A DNA stretch of 53,916 nucleotides, taken from IMG/VR virus record IMGVR_UViG_3300035438_000711, positions 1 to 53,916 of that record; one strand, written 5' to 3'. Under the pieces are notes generated by a model. That model saw only the letters and a list, made by a program, of their open reading frames with translations. It did no database searches and was not told the DNA's origin. The position numbers were made by a program, and so were the translations under genes. This DNA comes from a virus. Below, one piece after another: positions 1 to 6,096 of this stretch. Numbering within the stretch: position 1 is the first letter of the stretch; each line of letters begins with the position of its first letter.

Positions 1-127
1 GCCGGAGGTCGCCCGCCGGGACTCTCCGCAACTCTTTAACGCGGTTTCGGATGTTCATGTAGCCAAACTATTGGTCAGGGTAAAAAGGTCAGAGAACGCG
101 GATTTGGGGCTGTGGAAAGGGGGGGGG
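1..127. repeat. Left copy of 127-bp terminal overlap
   Basis: Identical to 53790-53916, running into a G-tract at 119-128. It holds the first codons of the upstream ParB-like gene (its ATG is at position 58 of this copy). The exact length of 127, a usual maximal assembler k-mer, suggests the overlap of a circular contig rather than a biological direct terminal repeat. Confidence 0.97.
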
Positions 128-276
128 GTTCGAAAACTTCCGGCGGCGCACGCGCGGGGAACCTTATTGGTTTTACTCGTTGGGGGTTTGGAAAATTGCC
201 CCCCCTACGGGGTCGGCTCGCGTGCGGTTGTACCAGCCGCGTCAAATCCCTTTATATATAAGGCCCCCCAACTCGC
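59..276. other. Intergenic region before the ParB/TET/terminase operon; cos candidate
   Basis: About 220 bases without a convincing gene between the HNH gene and the ParB-like start on the circle. It contains a run of ten G at 119-128, a TATATATA stretch near 251-260 and part of a repeat shared with 25717-25792. In HK97-like cos phages the packaging site usually lies between an HNH gene and the small terminase gene, so a cos site could be here. No overhang can be defined by eye, so this is inference from position only. Confidence 0.4.
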
Positions 277-311
277 TCACTTCGGGCCAAAAAGTCCACG
301 ATGATCCGTCA
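236..311. repeat. 76-bp repeat, copy A
   Basis: Spans the 3' end of the HNH gene and the bases after it. It matches 25717-25792 almost exactly at both ends (a TATA-rich block and the codons for TDHRGLF), with a diverged 28-base middle of identical length. The coding end also matches 16617-16639. Confidence 0.85.
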
Positions 312-576
312 TGGTCTTGCGGGAGTGGCAGGAGTGGCACAAGCACTGCCCGTTTGCCACCTCGTAGCGGAGGTCGGGCCGCTCGGCTATCGGCACGATA
401 TGGTCAGCGTGGGCCTGCCGCTTCTTGCCGCACACGGTGCCGCATGACCGGCATTGGTACGCGTCCCGCAGCAGCACCTCGCGTCGCCACGCCACGTGCT
501 TGGAGTCGCAGTACCCGCGTGCCGCCGCGTTCGGTCGATAGGATGCCTGCTTGATCTTGTACGTCTTGCGTGGCAT
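277..576 (-). CDS. HNH endonuclease
   Basis: About 99 residues with the zinc-bound HNH fold: CRSC near the middle, then HADHIVPI (first His and catalytic His), an Asn in NGQCLC, and CHSCHSRKT at the end. Small HNH proteins beside the terminase genes are common in HK97-type cos phages, where they assist the terminase in cutting. Here the terminase operon follows across the circular junction. The start is uncertain: ATG at 576 is used, ATG at 585 or GTG at 603 are alternatives, none with a strong ribosome site. Its last residues, TDHRGLFGPK, are shared at the nucleotide level with two other loci (16617-16639 and 25775-25792). Confidence 0.85.
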   Translation of the reverse strand: MPRKTYKIKQASYRPNAAARGYCDSKHVAWRREVLLRDAYQCRSCGTVCGKKRQAHADHIVPIAERPDLRYEVANGQCLCHSCHSRKTMTDHRGLFGPK

Positions 577-606
577 CCGCCACATCTCAACGCGTTGCGG
601 CACGGC

Positions 607-963
607 TCAACTCTTGAGGGTCACGACCGCAGAGACTCCGGTGCCCGCCGCGTTGCCCGCAAGGATTTGCAGGAACGGCACACCGAACACGGCATCGGGC
701 AGATTGTATACGGCACCCACTGCGGTCGATGGAGCCATCGTGATGTCGGCCACGGAGCCGTCGGTGTTGTAGAGCCGTCGATACGTCCCGTCGTCAGCCG
801 ATGCTGCCCACATCTGCAGCGTGGTCACAGCCGTAGCCAACGTGCCAACGTCCACAACTCCACCGGCGAAGTCCTCAACGTAGAGCCGCGTTGCCGAGGC
901 GGTCGATGTCGTGAGCGTGACGTTTACCTGACGCGACCGCCGCCGCATTTTGATTTCAGACAT
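607..963 (-). CDS. Hypothetical protein, possibly structural
   Basis: 118 residues, rich in Ala, Thr, Val and Gly, beginning with a basic stretch (KMRRRSRQ). The ATG at 963 is preceded by GGAG at good spacing. The composition, with predicted beta strands and few charged residues, resembles phage decoration or appendage proteins, but no family is recognised. It lies just upstream of the HNH gene and may be co-transcribed with it. Confidence 0.75.
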   Translation of the reverse strand: MSEIKMRRRSRQVNVTLTTSTASATRLYVEDFAGGVVDVGTLATAVTTLQMWAASADDGTYRRLYNTDGSVADITMAPSTAVGAVYNLPDAVFGVPFLQILAGNAAGTGVSAVVTLKS

Positions 964-1064
964 TGACCGTCTCCTGTGTGTGGCACGGGTCTGCCCCGCA
1001 ACGTGGCCTATACCAAAAGCCTACAGCCCCGCCGCGATCCCTTGCAGTGGCCGTCTTCTCAATG

Positions 1065-1075
1065 AAGAGCGCACT
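1065..1075 (-). repeat. Junction motif AGTGCGCTCTT, copy 1
   Basis: Forward AAGAGCGCACT. One of four perfect copies (others at 1355-1365, 2153-2163, 2622-2632). This copy is 26 bases after the stop of the 1102-1335 gene, whose own stop is followed by a degenerate version (TTGCGCTAT). Confidence 0.8.
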
Positions 1076-1101
1076 GGCCGGATGTCGCCGCGATAGCGCA
1101 A

Positions 1102-1335
1102 CTAGAGATTCTGTACTTTGGACAGGCTGACGTGCCTTACGTCCGCATACCAGTGGCCGAAGCAAAGGTCGATGACTCGGCACTCTGCCACCGTTTCGCC
1201 ATCCTTGCTGCGGTTGATCTCCACAGAACGAAGAACCATCGTTTCGGATGGCGGTCGGCCGTCAAGCATCACATCGACCAGGGCGTCTTTGCCTGCCGCT
1301 GCGATGGCTAGGATTTTCTGTTCGATCTCGCCCAT
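1102..1335 (-). CDS. Small hypothetical protein
   Basis: 77 residues from ATG at 1335; an in-frame TTG at 1356 is an alternative start. Acidic and helical at the N-terminus (GEIEQKILAIAAAGKDAL), followed by a strand-rich half containing ECRVIDLCFGHW. A purine-rich GAAGGGA precedes the ATG. No family recognised. It is one of several one-gene cassettes bounded by the AGTGCGCTCTT junction motif. Confidence 0.65.
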   Translation of the reverse strand: MGEIEQKILAIAAAGKDALVDVMLDGRPPSETMVLRSVEINRSKDGETVAECRVIDLCFGHWYADVRHVSLSKVQNL

Positions 1336-1354
1336 CACGGCCGTCCCTTCGCTC

Positions 1355-1365
1355 AAGAGCGCACT
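1355..1365 (-). repeat. Junction motif AGTGCGCTCTT, copy 2
   Basis: Overlaps the TAG stop of the 1364-1681 gene, so the gene ends TAG followed at once by TGCGCTCTT. Confidence 0.85.
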
Positions 1366-1681
1366 AGCCCAGCCGGTGCAGCAAGCCGCGAAGCGTGGCG
1401 GCGTCGTTGTCGTAGCCCTCTAGCCTCGCCATTCGCTCTGACTTTTCCACCGCCTTCCGCTCCGCGTCGGTGAGTGCTGGCTGCGGCGATTCCAAGACGC
1501 TCCACGCCACAGGCTTATCTTCTGTCGCGGCGGATAACGTGGCCGATCCTAGCAGACCGCGAAGCCGCTTGATCTCGGCCATCGCATCTTGCAGCGTGTG
1601 CCACAAAGCAACCCTTCCATCGGCATCAAGCAATCGCGTCTCTGCCGAACGAATCGAATCAAGAACGTCCTCAATAATCAT
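1364..1681 (-). CDS. Hypothetical coiled-coil protein
   Basis: 105 residues. ATG at 1681 follows a purine-rich AAAGGGAAGAG site. Predicted mostly helical with heptad-like segments (residues 1-45, and the C-terminal half from TDAERKAVEKSERMARLEG). No catalytic motif is visible. It follows a 38-residue ORF (1694-1810) by 12 bases, suggesting a small two-gene unit read from the promoter-like TATAAT at 1871-1876. Confidence 0.65.
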   Translation of the reverse strand: MIIEDVLDSIRSAETRLLDADGRVALWHTLQDAMAEIKRLRGLLGSATLSAATEDKPVAWSVLESPQPALTDAERKAVEKSERMARLEGYDNDAATLRGLLHRLG

Positions 1682-1693
1682 TCTCTTCCCTTT

Positions 1694-1810
1694 CTATGGC
1701 CGTATGTTTTTCGCTCTAGCGACATTCGGCAGATGATTCTGGACGAAGCGGGCGGCGTCGAAGTCCGCTTGCTCTTCTGGCAGCGTGAAAGTGAGTGTTG
1801 CGACCGGCAT
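1694..1810 (-). CDS. Small ORF, possibly a truncated TFTLPEE-type phage protein
   Basis: 38 residues: MPVATLTFTLPEEQADFDAA and then 18 more. The opening, in which a short strand leads into LPEE and an acidic helix, resembles the start of a common small phage protein that is usually about twice to three times longer, so this may be a shortened version. AGGA sits six bases before the ATG and a TATAAT lies upstream. Too short to be certain. Confidence 0.45.
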   Translation of the reverse strand: MPVATLTFTLPEEQADFDAARFVQNHLPNVARAKNIRP

Positions 1811-1870
1811 ATCAGTTCCTACGCAGTTTACGGCGTGGTTTCTCGGACACTACGCAGTTCTTGCCGCCGA

Positions 1871-1876
1871 ATTATA
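1871..1876 (-). promoter_or_regulatory. Candidate -10 box TATAAT
   Basis: A perfect TATAAT on the minus strand about 60 bases upstream of the 1694-1810 ORF. No good -35 hexamer is found 16-18 bases further upstream, so it would need an activator or an extended element. Confidence 0.4.
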
Positions 1877-1973
1877 GCGAAGTTACTACGGTTTATCGGT
1901 GACACTACACTCGCCGGGTGTAGCGTGCCGGTTGGGTGTAGCGTCTTCGTTTCCAGATTCCAGATTCCAGAAA

Positions 1974-1995
1974 CCGATAGCCTGTGGCCTATCGG
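1974..1995 (-). terminator. Weak hairpin, possible terminator
   Basis: Inverted repeat CCGATAG/CTATCGG with an 8-base loop. Read on the minus strand it is followed by TTTC. It lies downstream of the DUF551 gene. The stem is short, so termination is uncertain. Confidence 0.35.
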
Positions 1996-2152
1996 AAAGC
2001 CGCCCCAATCATACCAGCAAACGCATCATTTCCGATGCTTTTCGCATATGGATTGGAAAGAAAACCTATGCACTTTTTCCCATGTGACGAGGTTTCCGCC
2101 GCCGGAAACTGCCCGTGATACTGCTCGGCGATACTAGGCCGGATACTGGTGC

Positions 2153-2163
2153 AAGAGCGCACT
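2153..2163 (-). repeat. Junction motif AGTGCGCTCTT, copy 3
   Basis: Overlaps the TGA stop of the DUF551 gene; the gene ends TGA and continues GTGCGCTCTT. Confidence 0.85.
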
Positions 2164-2450
2164 CACTCAGTCCAACCGCTCGGCGGCGTTGAGTGCGGCA
2201 ACGGAAACGTCACAGGCTCGCCGCGTTTTGGCGACCTGTACTTTTCACCTTGCGGCGGCATCGCGGGCAGCGGCATCCAATGCGTGACCGTCTGCGGCGA
2301 GTGCGGCAGGTCGGCGTCTCCCCACCATTCGCCGCTTCGCAACTTCGCAACGGTCATGTAGCCGCCGCACGCAATGAGAACGTCTTGATCGCCTTCCGGC
2401 AGACGCTCTTTGACTGGAATCCACTCTGGGAAGGCGTTAGTCTTCGCCAT
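2163..2450 (-). CDS. DUF551 domain protein
   Basis: 95 residues. The pattern WIPVKERLPEGDQDVLIA, then a strand-rich middle with GEWWGDA and a THWMPLP ending, is the DUF551 signature, a small phage and prophage family of unknown function. ATG at 2450 has GGAGACAAGGCT before it. A 13-bp hairpin lies in its leader (2487-2519). The tail after the domain (about residues 72-95) is Pro-rich and probably disordered. Confidence 0.85.
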   Translation of the reverse strand: MAKTNAFPEWIPVKERLPEGDQDVLIACGGYMTVAKLRSGEWWGDADLPHSPQTVTHWMPLPAMPPQGEKYRSPKRGEPVTFPLPHSTPPSGWTE

Positions 2451-2486
2451 AGCCTTGTCTCCTATCTCAACTAGGGGGCGGGTTAG

Positions 2487-2519
2487 AACCGGCGGCGGGC
2501 TGCAATCCCGTCGCCGGTT
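2487..2519. promoter_or_regulatory. 13-bp stem-loop in the DUF551 leader
   Basis: AACCGGCGGCGGG, a 7-base loop and CCCGTCGCCGGTT, with one G-T wobble. There is no T tract on the minus strand, so it is more likely a leader structure or weak attenuator than a classical terminator. Confidence 0.5.
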
Positions 2520-2621
2520 CGCATTTATACGTCGCCCAGACAGGGGAGGCAAGTCTAGGGTTTTGTCGTTCACTTTTGCCCCGCAATCGCACCCCAAGCC
2601 GACGCGGCACGATCTAAGGTG

Positions 2622-2632
2622 AAGAGCGCACT
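2622..2632 (-). repeat. Junction motif AGTGCGCTCTT, copy 4
   Basis: Overlaps the TAG stop of the 2631-2840 gene. A degenerate relative (ACTGCGCTATT) follows the stop of the 3153-3467 gene near 3138-3150. Confidence 0.85.
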
Positions 2633-2840
2633 ACCGGGACGCCCAAGTCTCGCCAGCGACAGAAGTGCGATCATCAACGCGGACCAGCAGGCCAGAGTCG
2701 ATTGCGTCTTGGGCTGCTTTTGAGATCACTTGCCCGACTTTTTCTTCGCCAAGATACAACCGCCAGCCGCCAAAGTTACCGCGACAGAGTTGCTTCCCAG
2801 CCTTAAGTTTCGCAATCACCACATTTGCGCTCTTGATCAT
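2631..2840 (-). CDS. Small hypothetical protein under its own promoter
   Basis: 69 residues: MIKSANVVIAKLKAGKQLCR and then a short strand-helix segment containing GGWRLYLGEEKVG. ATG at 2840 has a strong AGGAGG site. A well-formed promoter (2862-2890) lies just upstream, sharing a 19-base block with the promoter of the neighbouring helix-turn-helix gene. The fold may be winged-helix-like, but this is not shown; no family recognised. Confidence 0.7.
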   Translation of the reverse strand: MIKSANVVIAKLKAGKQLCRGNFGGWRLYLGEEKVGQVISKAAQDAIDSGLLVRVDDRTSVAGETWASR

Positions 2841-2861
2841 GGCTCGTCCTCCTGTGTCCGT

Positions 2862-2890
2862 ATTGTATACAGTCGGATACAGGCTGTCCA
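2862..2890 (-). promoter_or_regulatory. Sigma70-like promoter with shared operator-like block
   Basis: Minus-strand -35 TGGACA (2885-2890), 17-base spacer, -10 TACAAT (2862-2867). The block GTATCCGACTGTATACAAT (2862-2880) recurs with three changes at 3091-3109, over the promoter of the helix-turn-helix gene, which suggests one regulator binds both. Confidence 0.7.
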
Positions 2891-2895
2891 GCCCG

Positions 2896-3084
2896 TTAAC
2901 TTTCCTTGGGTTTTGGCCGGAATTTCTCGGCATCGGCCCGCCTGACGAAGTTTTGCCCGTCGATGGCAATGGCGGGGAATCGCCCGCTGGCGATCAGCCG
3001 GTTGATGTAGGCCCGCGTGACGCCTGCGAGGCTGGCTGCGGTGCCGATGCGAACGTATTCGTCTGGGTCGATCTTCTTTGCCAT
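2896..3084 (-). CDS. MerR/excisionase-type helix-turn-helix protein, possible regulator
   Basis: 62 residues. Residues 10-55 form a short winged helix-turn-helix as in MerR-type or excisionase-like proteins (GTAASLAGVTRAYINRLIAS, then GRFPAIAIDGQNFVRRADAEKF). The ATG at 3084 starts only six bases after the TACAAT -10 box (3091-3096), so its mRNA may be leaderless, as for some phage repressors. The same operator-like block lies over the 2840 promoter. It could be a repressor, Cro-like protein or excisionase. Confidence 0.75.
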   Translation of the reverse strand: MAKKIDPDEYVRIGTAASLAGVTRAYINRLIASGRFPAIAIDGQNFVRRADAEKFRPKPKES

Positions 3085-3090
3085 GCCCCG

Positions 3091-3109
3091 ATTGTAGCCG
3101 GTCGGATAC
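3091..3109 (-). promoter_or_regulatory. Second copy of the operator/-10 block
   Basis: GTATCCGACCGGCTACAAT on the minus strand, ending in the -10 TACAAT (3091-3096). A weak -35 TTGCTT lies 16 bases upstream. It matches 2862-2880 at 16 of 19 positions. Confidence 0.6.
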
Positions 3110-3152
3110 GGTAAGCAATCGGCCCGACGCTACATAGTTGGAATAGCGCAGT

Positions 3153-3467
3153 TCAGACCGCCGGGTCCGCAGGCAGCAACGCCACCGCGTCTGCCCATGG
3201 GATCACTGCCACGTTGGGCAGCAGCACCGCCTGATCCGCTGCGGCCCACATGCCCGCCAGCAGCCCACCCGGCATGACTTCAGTGAGGATGTCGCCGCAC
3301 AGCATCAGCCGCCCATCGGTCAGAGCGCGAGGCACGGGGACGCAGTTGGGCGAGCCATGCTCCGCGTGGAGTTGTGCGAGGCGGCCAGCCAGGGCGGGCG
3401 TGAAGACCAGGGCCAGCCCCTTGGCGTCGGCGTCACTGATCGGGAGCGTGATGTCGGAAAGGGTCAT
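3153..3467 (-). CDS. Hypothetical protein after the fibre gene
   Basis: 104 residues, starting with an ATGA overlap on the stop of the fibre/lectin gene, so translationally coupled to it. Hydrophobic and Ala/Leu-rich with repeated PGG, LLPN and WADAVALL elements, but no clear membrane helix. Position suggests a fibre-assembly or small structural role; this is inference. The stop is followed by ACTGCGCTATT, a degenerate junction motif. Confidence 0.7.
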   Translation of the reverse strand: MTLSDITLPISDADAKGLALVFTPALAGRLAQLHAEHGSPNCVPVPRALTDGRLMLCGDILTEVMPGGLLAGMWAAADQAVLLPNVAVIPWADAVALLPADPAV

Positions 3468-5146
3468 TTTCTGCCCAGCGCTCTAACGAGCGTATCCCAG
3501 ATGTTGTAATAGGCGAGCGACTCAGACTCAGAGAGATTGTCGCCGATCGTGTAGCCGCCTAGTCGTGCGTTTGAGTGGGAGGAGAAGGTGCCGCCCCCTT
3601 GAGCCTCAGCAAAGACAGAGATTCCCGTTGTTACGGTTCCAGAGTTACGGCCAACTCCAGCAATGCCAGACAATGTTCCGTTTGTGTAGCAAACGGCGGC
3701 TCCCCCCGTTTCAGCCTGCGCCCCTAACACAAAATCGCCAGCCGCGTGTACAGAAGTGCCACCAGAGCCTCCCGCACCAGACGCTTCGTTGTAGGCCGCT
3801 AGGGCATAATTTGTAACGGGGTTTACATTTGTCAGACGAAACAAACCTGAAAAGCCTGTGGCTCCAGTGCCGCCAAGGTAGGCGCGGAACGTAGCCGTTG
3901 GCAGCGTATGCACGAAGCAACCAATGTGCCTCGCACTAGAGAAGTTCAGCGGCAGACCTGTCCGCAGCCTCTTGGTGCTGCCGTTTCCGATCAGCCCGCT
4001 CGTTGCAACGTAGTCGCCGCTCACGAAGTTGTCGTTGGTGTCGGTGGCGTTGCCGTACTGCGTGCCGCCTGACGATGGCCCGCGATACAAGGGAACGAGC
4101 GCCGCCGAAAGGTTCTCGCCTGCCATCGGGTTCGCTCGCCACAAGAGCGACCGCAGGCCCGCCGATTCGATTGAGTTGCAGAACGTGTTGACCGCCGCAG
4201 CCGTCGCGGTGCTCACGGTGCCGCCGTTGCCGTAGACGCTGTCGATCCAGAGTTTTGCTTCGGCATTCGTAACGGCCGAGAAGGCGGGGTCGCTGCTTGC
4301 GCGGTCGCGGAACAGTGCGGTCTGGAACGCCTGCATGGCCGCATCGTATGCAGAAATGTCACTGGAGTTGAGCCCGGCACCAATAGAATATCCCGCGAGC
4401 GTTTGGTTGCTAAACAGGTTTGCAGTGTAGGCGTTTGCACCCGTACTCTGGTCATTGCGGGCAAACACGGCAAATGGTATCGACGTTCCTGAAACAGACG
4501 CGCTCGCCGCATTGGCGGCCGAAAGCGTAGTCCTGCGGAACGACACGAGATCAGTGTCGTTTGTGCGTGTTACACCTAAAAGCGAGTCATGCGTACCCGG
4601 CACGGCAACACTGCCCGTAGTGCCTCCCAGAACATTTCCGCCAGCGCCAAATTCCCATGTGTTTCCGAGTGCCGTAGACCTCGCGCTCAGGAGTACTCCG
4701 CTGCTTGTGCTGGTGCGTTTGTAGACAGACAGATGCGAGCGCACGTTGCCGCCAGTGATCCACGCAGACGATTGCAAGCCGGTTTGCAAATACTTGCTGC
4801 TGCCGTTACCGACCAGCCCGCCACTCGCCCCCGTCTCAACGTAGTCACCAGCCACGAAGTTGACGTTCGTATCCGTCGTGTTCCCGAACTGCGTCCCGCC
4901 CAGCGACGGCCCTCTGAACAGCGGCACCAGTGCGGCCGAAAGGCCCGTGCCACAGACCAAGTTGAGGCGGTAGAAGCGGTCGCGGATGCCCGCCGTCACA
5001 ATCGACTTGCAGAAGGTATCGACAGCCTTCATCGTCGTGGCTGAGACGGTGCCGCCGTTGGCAACCACGCGGGCCTGCCAATCGCGGGCGTCTAGGCCGT
5101 AGCCGCTGGATGCTCGCGGGCGAAGCAGTCTCGGACTCATTGCCAT
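3464..5146 (-). CDS. Two-repeat lectin-like fibre/adhesin protein
   Basis: 560 residues from ATG at 5146 (second ATG at 5140). It is a tandem duplication: a helical segment (KAVDTFCKSIVTAGIRDRFY) followed by LSAALVPLFRGPSLGGTQFG near residue 60 returns in the second half as FCNSIESAGLRSLLWR and LSAALVPLYRGPSSGGTQYG. Each is followed by a Gly/Ser-rich, strand-rich domain of about 200 residues typical of concanavalin/LamG-like lectin folds. Such proteins occur as phage fibres or host-contact proteins. It lies next to membrane and lysis-type genes, away from the tail operon, which is usual for accessory adhesins. Function is inferred. Confidence 0.75.
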   Translation of the reverse strand: MAMSPRLLRPRASSGYGLDARDWQARVVANGGTVSATTMKAVDTFCKSIVTAGIRDRFYRLNLVCGTGLSAALVPLFRGPSLGGTQFGNTTDTNVNFVAGDYVETGASGGLVGNGSSKYLQTGLQSSAWITGGNVRSHLSVYKRTSTSSGVLLSARSTALGNTWEFGAGGNVLGGTTGSVAVPGTHDSLLGVTRTNDTDLVSFRRTTLSAANAASASVSGTSIPFAVFARNDQSTGANAYTANLFSNQTLAGYSIGAGLNSSDISAYDAAMQAFQTALFRDRASSDPAFSAVTNAEAKLWIDSVYGNGGTVSTATAAAVNTFCNSIESAGLRSLLWRANPMAGENLSAALVPLYRGPSSGGTQYGNATDTNDNFVSGDYVATSGLIGNGSTKRLRTGLPLNFSSARHIGCFVHTLPTATFRAYLGGTGATGFSGLFRLTNVNPVTNYALAAYNEASGAGGSGGTSVHAAGDFVLGAQAETGGAAVCYTNGTLSGIAGVGRNSGTVTTGISVFAEAQGGGTFSSHSNARLGGYTIGDNLSESESLAYYNIWDTLVRALGRK

Positions 5147-5180
5147 GTGAATTGCGCTCTTGGGGTGATATAGCGTCGCG

Positions 5181-5471
5181 CTAGTTTTGTGCGTCTGTCC
5201 TAGCAGGCCGTGCAAGTACCTGCTGGATTTCACGCTGGCCCTTGGCGAGTTCCTGCAAAGTCTCGGACTGCTGCTCCATGGTGTGCTGCGTTGACTCCAG
5301 AAACTCGACGTGACTCTTGACCACCGGCTCGACAACGCTGCTGTGGATCGCAATGGCCGCTTCGCGTCCGCAGTAGAGCAACACAGCCAGTAGCACGACC
5401 GGAACGCCGAACCGTTCAGCGATCCGCAAAAGGGTGTCGATGGTGCCCTGCTTCAGTTCGTCAGTTGTCAT
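5181..5471 (-). CDS. Single-pass membrane protein with coiled coil
   Basis: 96 residues. One membrane helix at about residues 23-41 (GVPVVLLAVLLYCGREAAIA), then a charged, Gln/Glu-rich helix (residues 55-85) that looks like a coiled coil. ATGA overlap with the preceding membrane protein gene. Topology and place fit a holin, antiholin or i-spanin-like component, but no family is certain. Confidence 0.75.
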   Translation of the reverse strand: MTTDELKQGTIDTLLRIAERFGVPVVLLAVLLYCGREAAIAIHSSVVEPVVKSHVEFLESTQHTMEQQSETLQELAKGQREIQQVLARPARTDAQN

Positions 5472-5827
5472 CGCGTCAACTCCAGTTGCATCGTAAGCAA
5501 GAAGACCCGGTTACTTGCACGCTCCATCCACCAATCAAGCAGGATTTTGATGATCGCACTGACCATGATTTGCAGGATGAATGCCCAGATGAATCCGTAT
5601 TCCTTCGGCTCCTTGCCGCTGACCAGTTGGTGCCCACGCTTCACTGACGACTCGATGCCAAGGCATACGATCCGCCGCTGCTCCTCGGTCAATGCGTACT
5701 TGAGGTAATCCCCCTGCCAGTTCTCGACCGTCAACTGCACGAGGTCGTCGAGCGTGCCGCGTCCGATAACGTGCTTCCCTAGCGGACAACGCTTCCAGCA
5801 ATACTGCTGCAGTTCGGAAAGGTTCAT
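5468..5827 (-). CDS. Membrane protein of unknown function
   Basis: 119 residues. A soluble N-terminal half contains CWKRCPLG and ENWQGDYLKYALTEEQ; one strong membrane helix lies near residues 80-102 (GFIWAFILQIMVSAIIKILL), followed by a short tail. ATGA coupling to genes on both sides puts it in the lysis-type cassette with the lipoprotein and papain-like peptidase. It may be a holin; not provable from sequence. Confidence 0.75.
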   Translation of the reverse strand: MNLSELQQYCWKRCPLGKHVIGRGTLDDLVQLTVENWQGDYLKYALTEEQRRIVCLGIESSVKRGHQLVSGKEPKEYGFIWAFILQIMVSAIIKILLDWWMERASNRVFLLTMQLELTR

Positions 5828-6096
5828 TGCTTGCACCGCCCATCGGTGCAAGCCCTGCCGGTGCCTTTGCAAACGGGGCACACCGTAACGATGCGTCCAT
5901 CTCCGAGCCTGCCCGTGCCGTCGCAGTTGGAACACTTGTCGGACTTCGGAGCGGGTGCCATCTCCTGCCGTAACTTCACGACCATGCGTGCCGTCTCGCA
6001 CGCAAGGTCGGCGGTGATGTCGGGGCGGTCTTGCTGCACGGTGCAACTCTGTGCGGTGAGCAGGAACACGCCGGTTATGAGAGCAGCGGATTTCAC
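5824..6096 (-). CDS. Lipoprotein with DnaJ-type zinc-finger repeats
   Basis: 90 residues from a GTG at 6096 that overlaps the previous stop as GTGA. The N-terminus is a short lipoprotein signal: Lys, a hydrophobic run (AALITGVFLLT) and AQSC with the lipidated Cys at 18. The C-terminal third has CSNCDGTG and CPVCKGTG, two CxxCxGxG motifs as in the DnaJ zinc domain. A small outer-membrane lipoprotein beside membrane genes could act as an o-spanin-like factor, but the zinc motifs are unusual for one. Confidence 0.75.
   Translation of the reverse strand: MKSAALITGVFLLTAQSCTVQQDRPDITADLACETARMVVKLRQEMAPAPKSDKCSNCDGTGRLGDGRIVTVCPVCKGTGRACTDGRCKQ

Larger units (their letters stand above)
1811..2162. 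other. About 350-bp intergenic region with short repeats
   Basis: No gene seen. It holds the TATAAT at 1871-1876, two copies of CTACGCAGTT (around 1820 and 1850), two of GGGTGTAGCGT (around 1917 and 1935), a CTACAC/GTGTAG inverted repeat near 1906-1925, a tandem CCAGATT run near 1953-1970 and a hairpin at 1974-1995. AT content is higher than in the neighbouring genes. It looks like a regulatory or recombination spacer. Confidence 0.6.
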
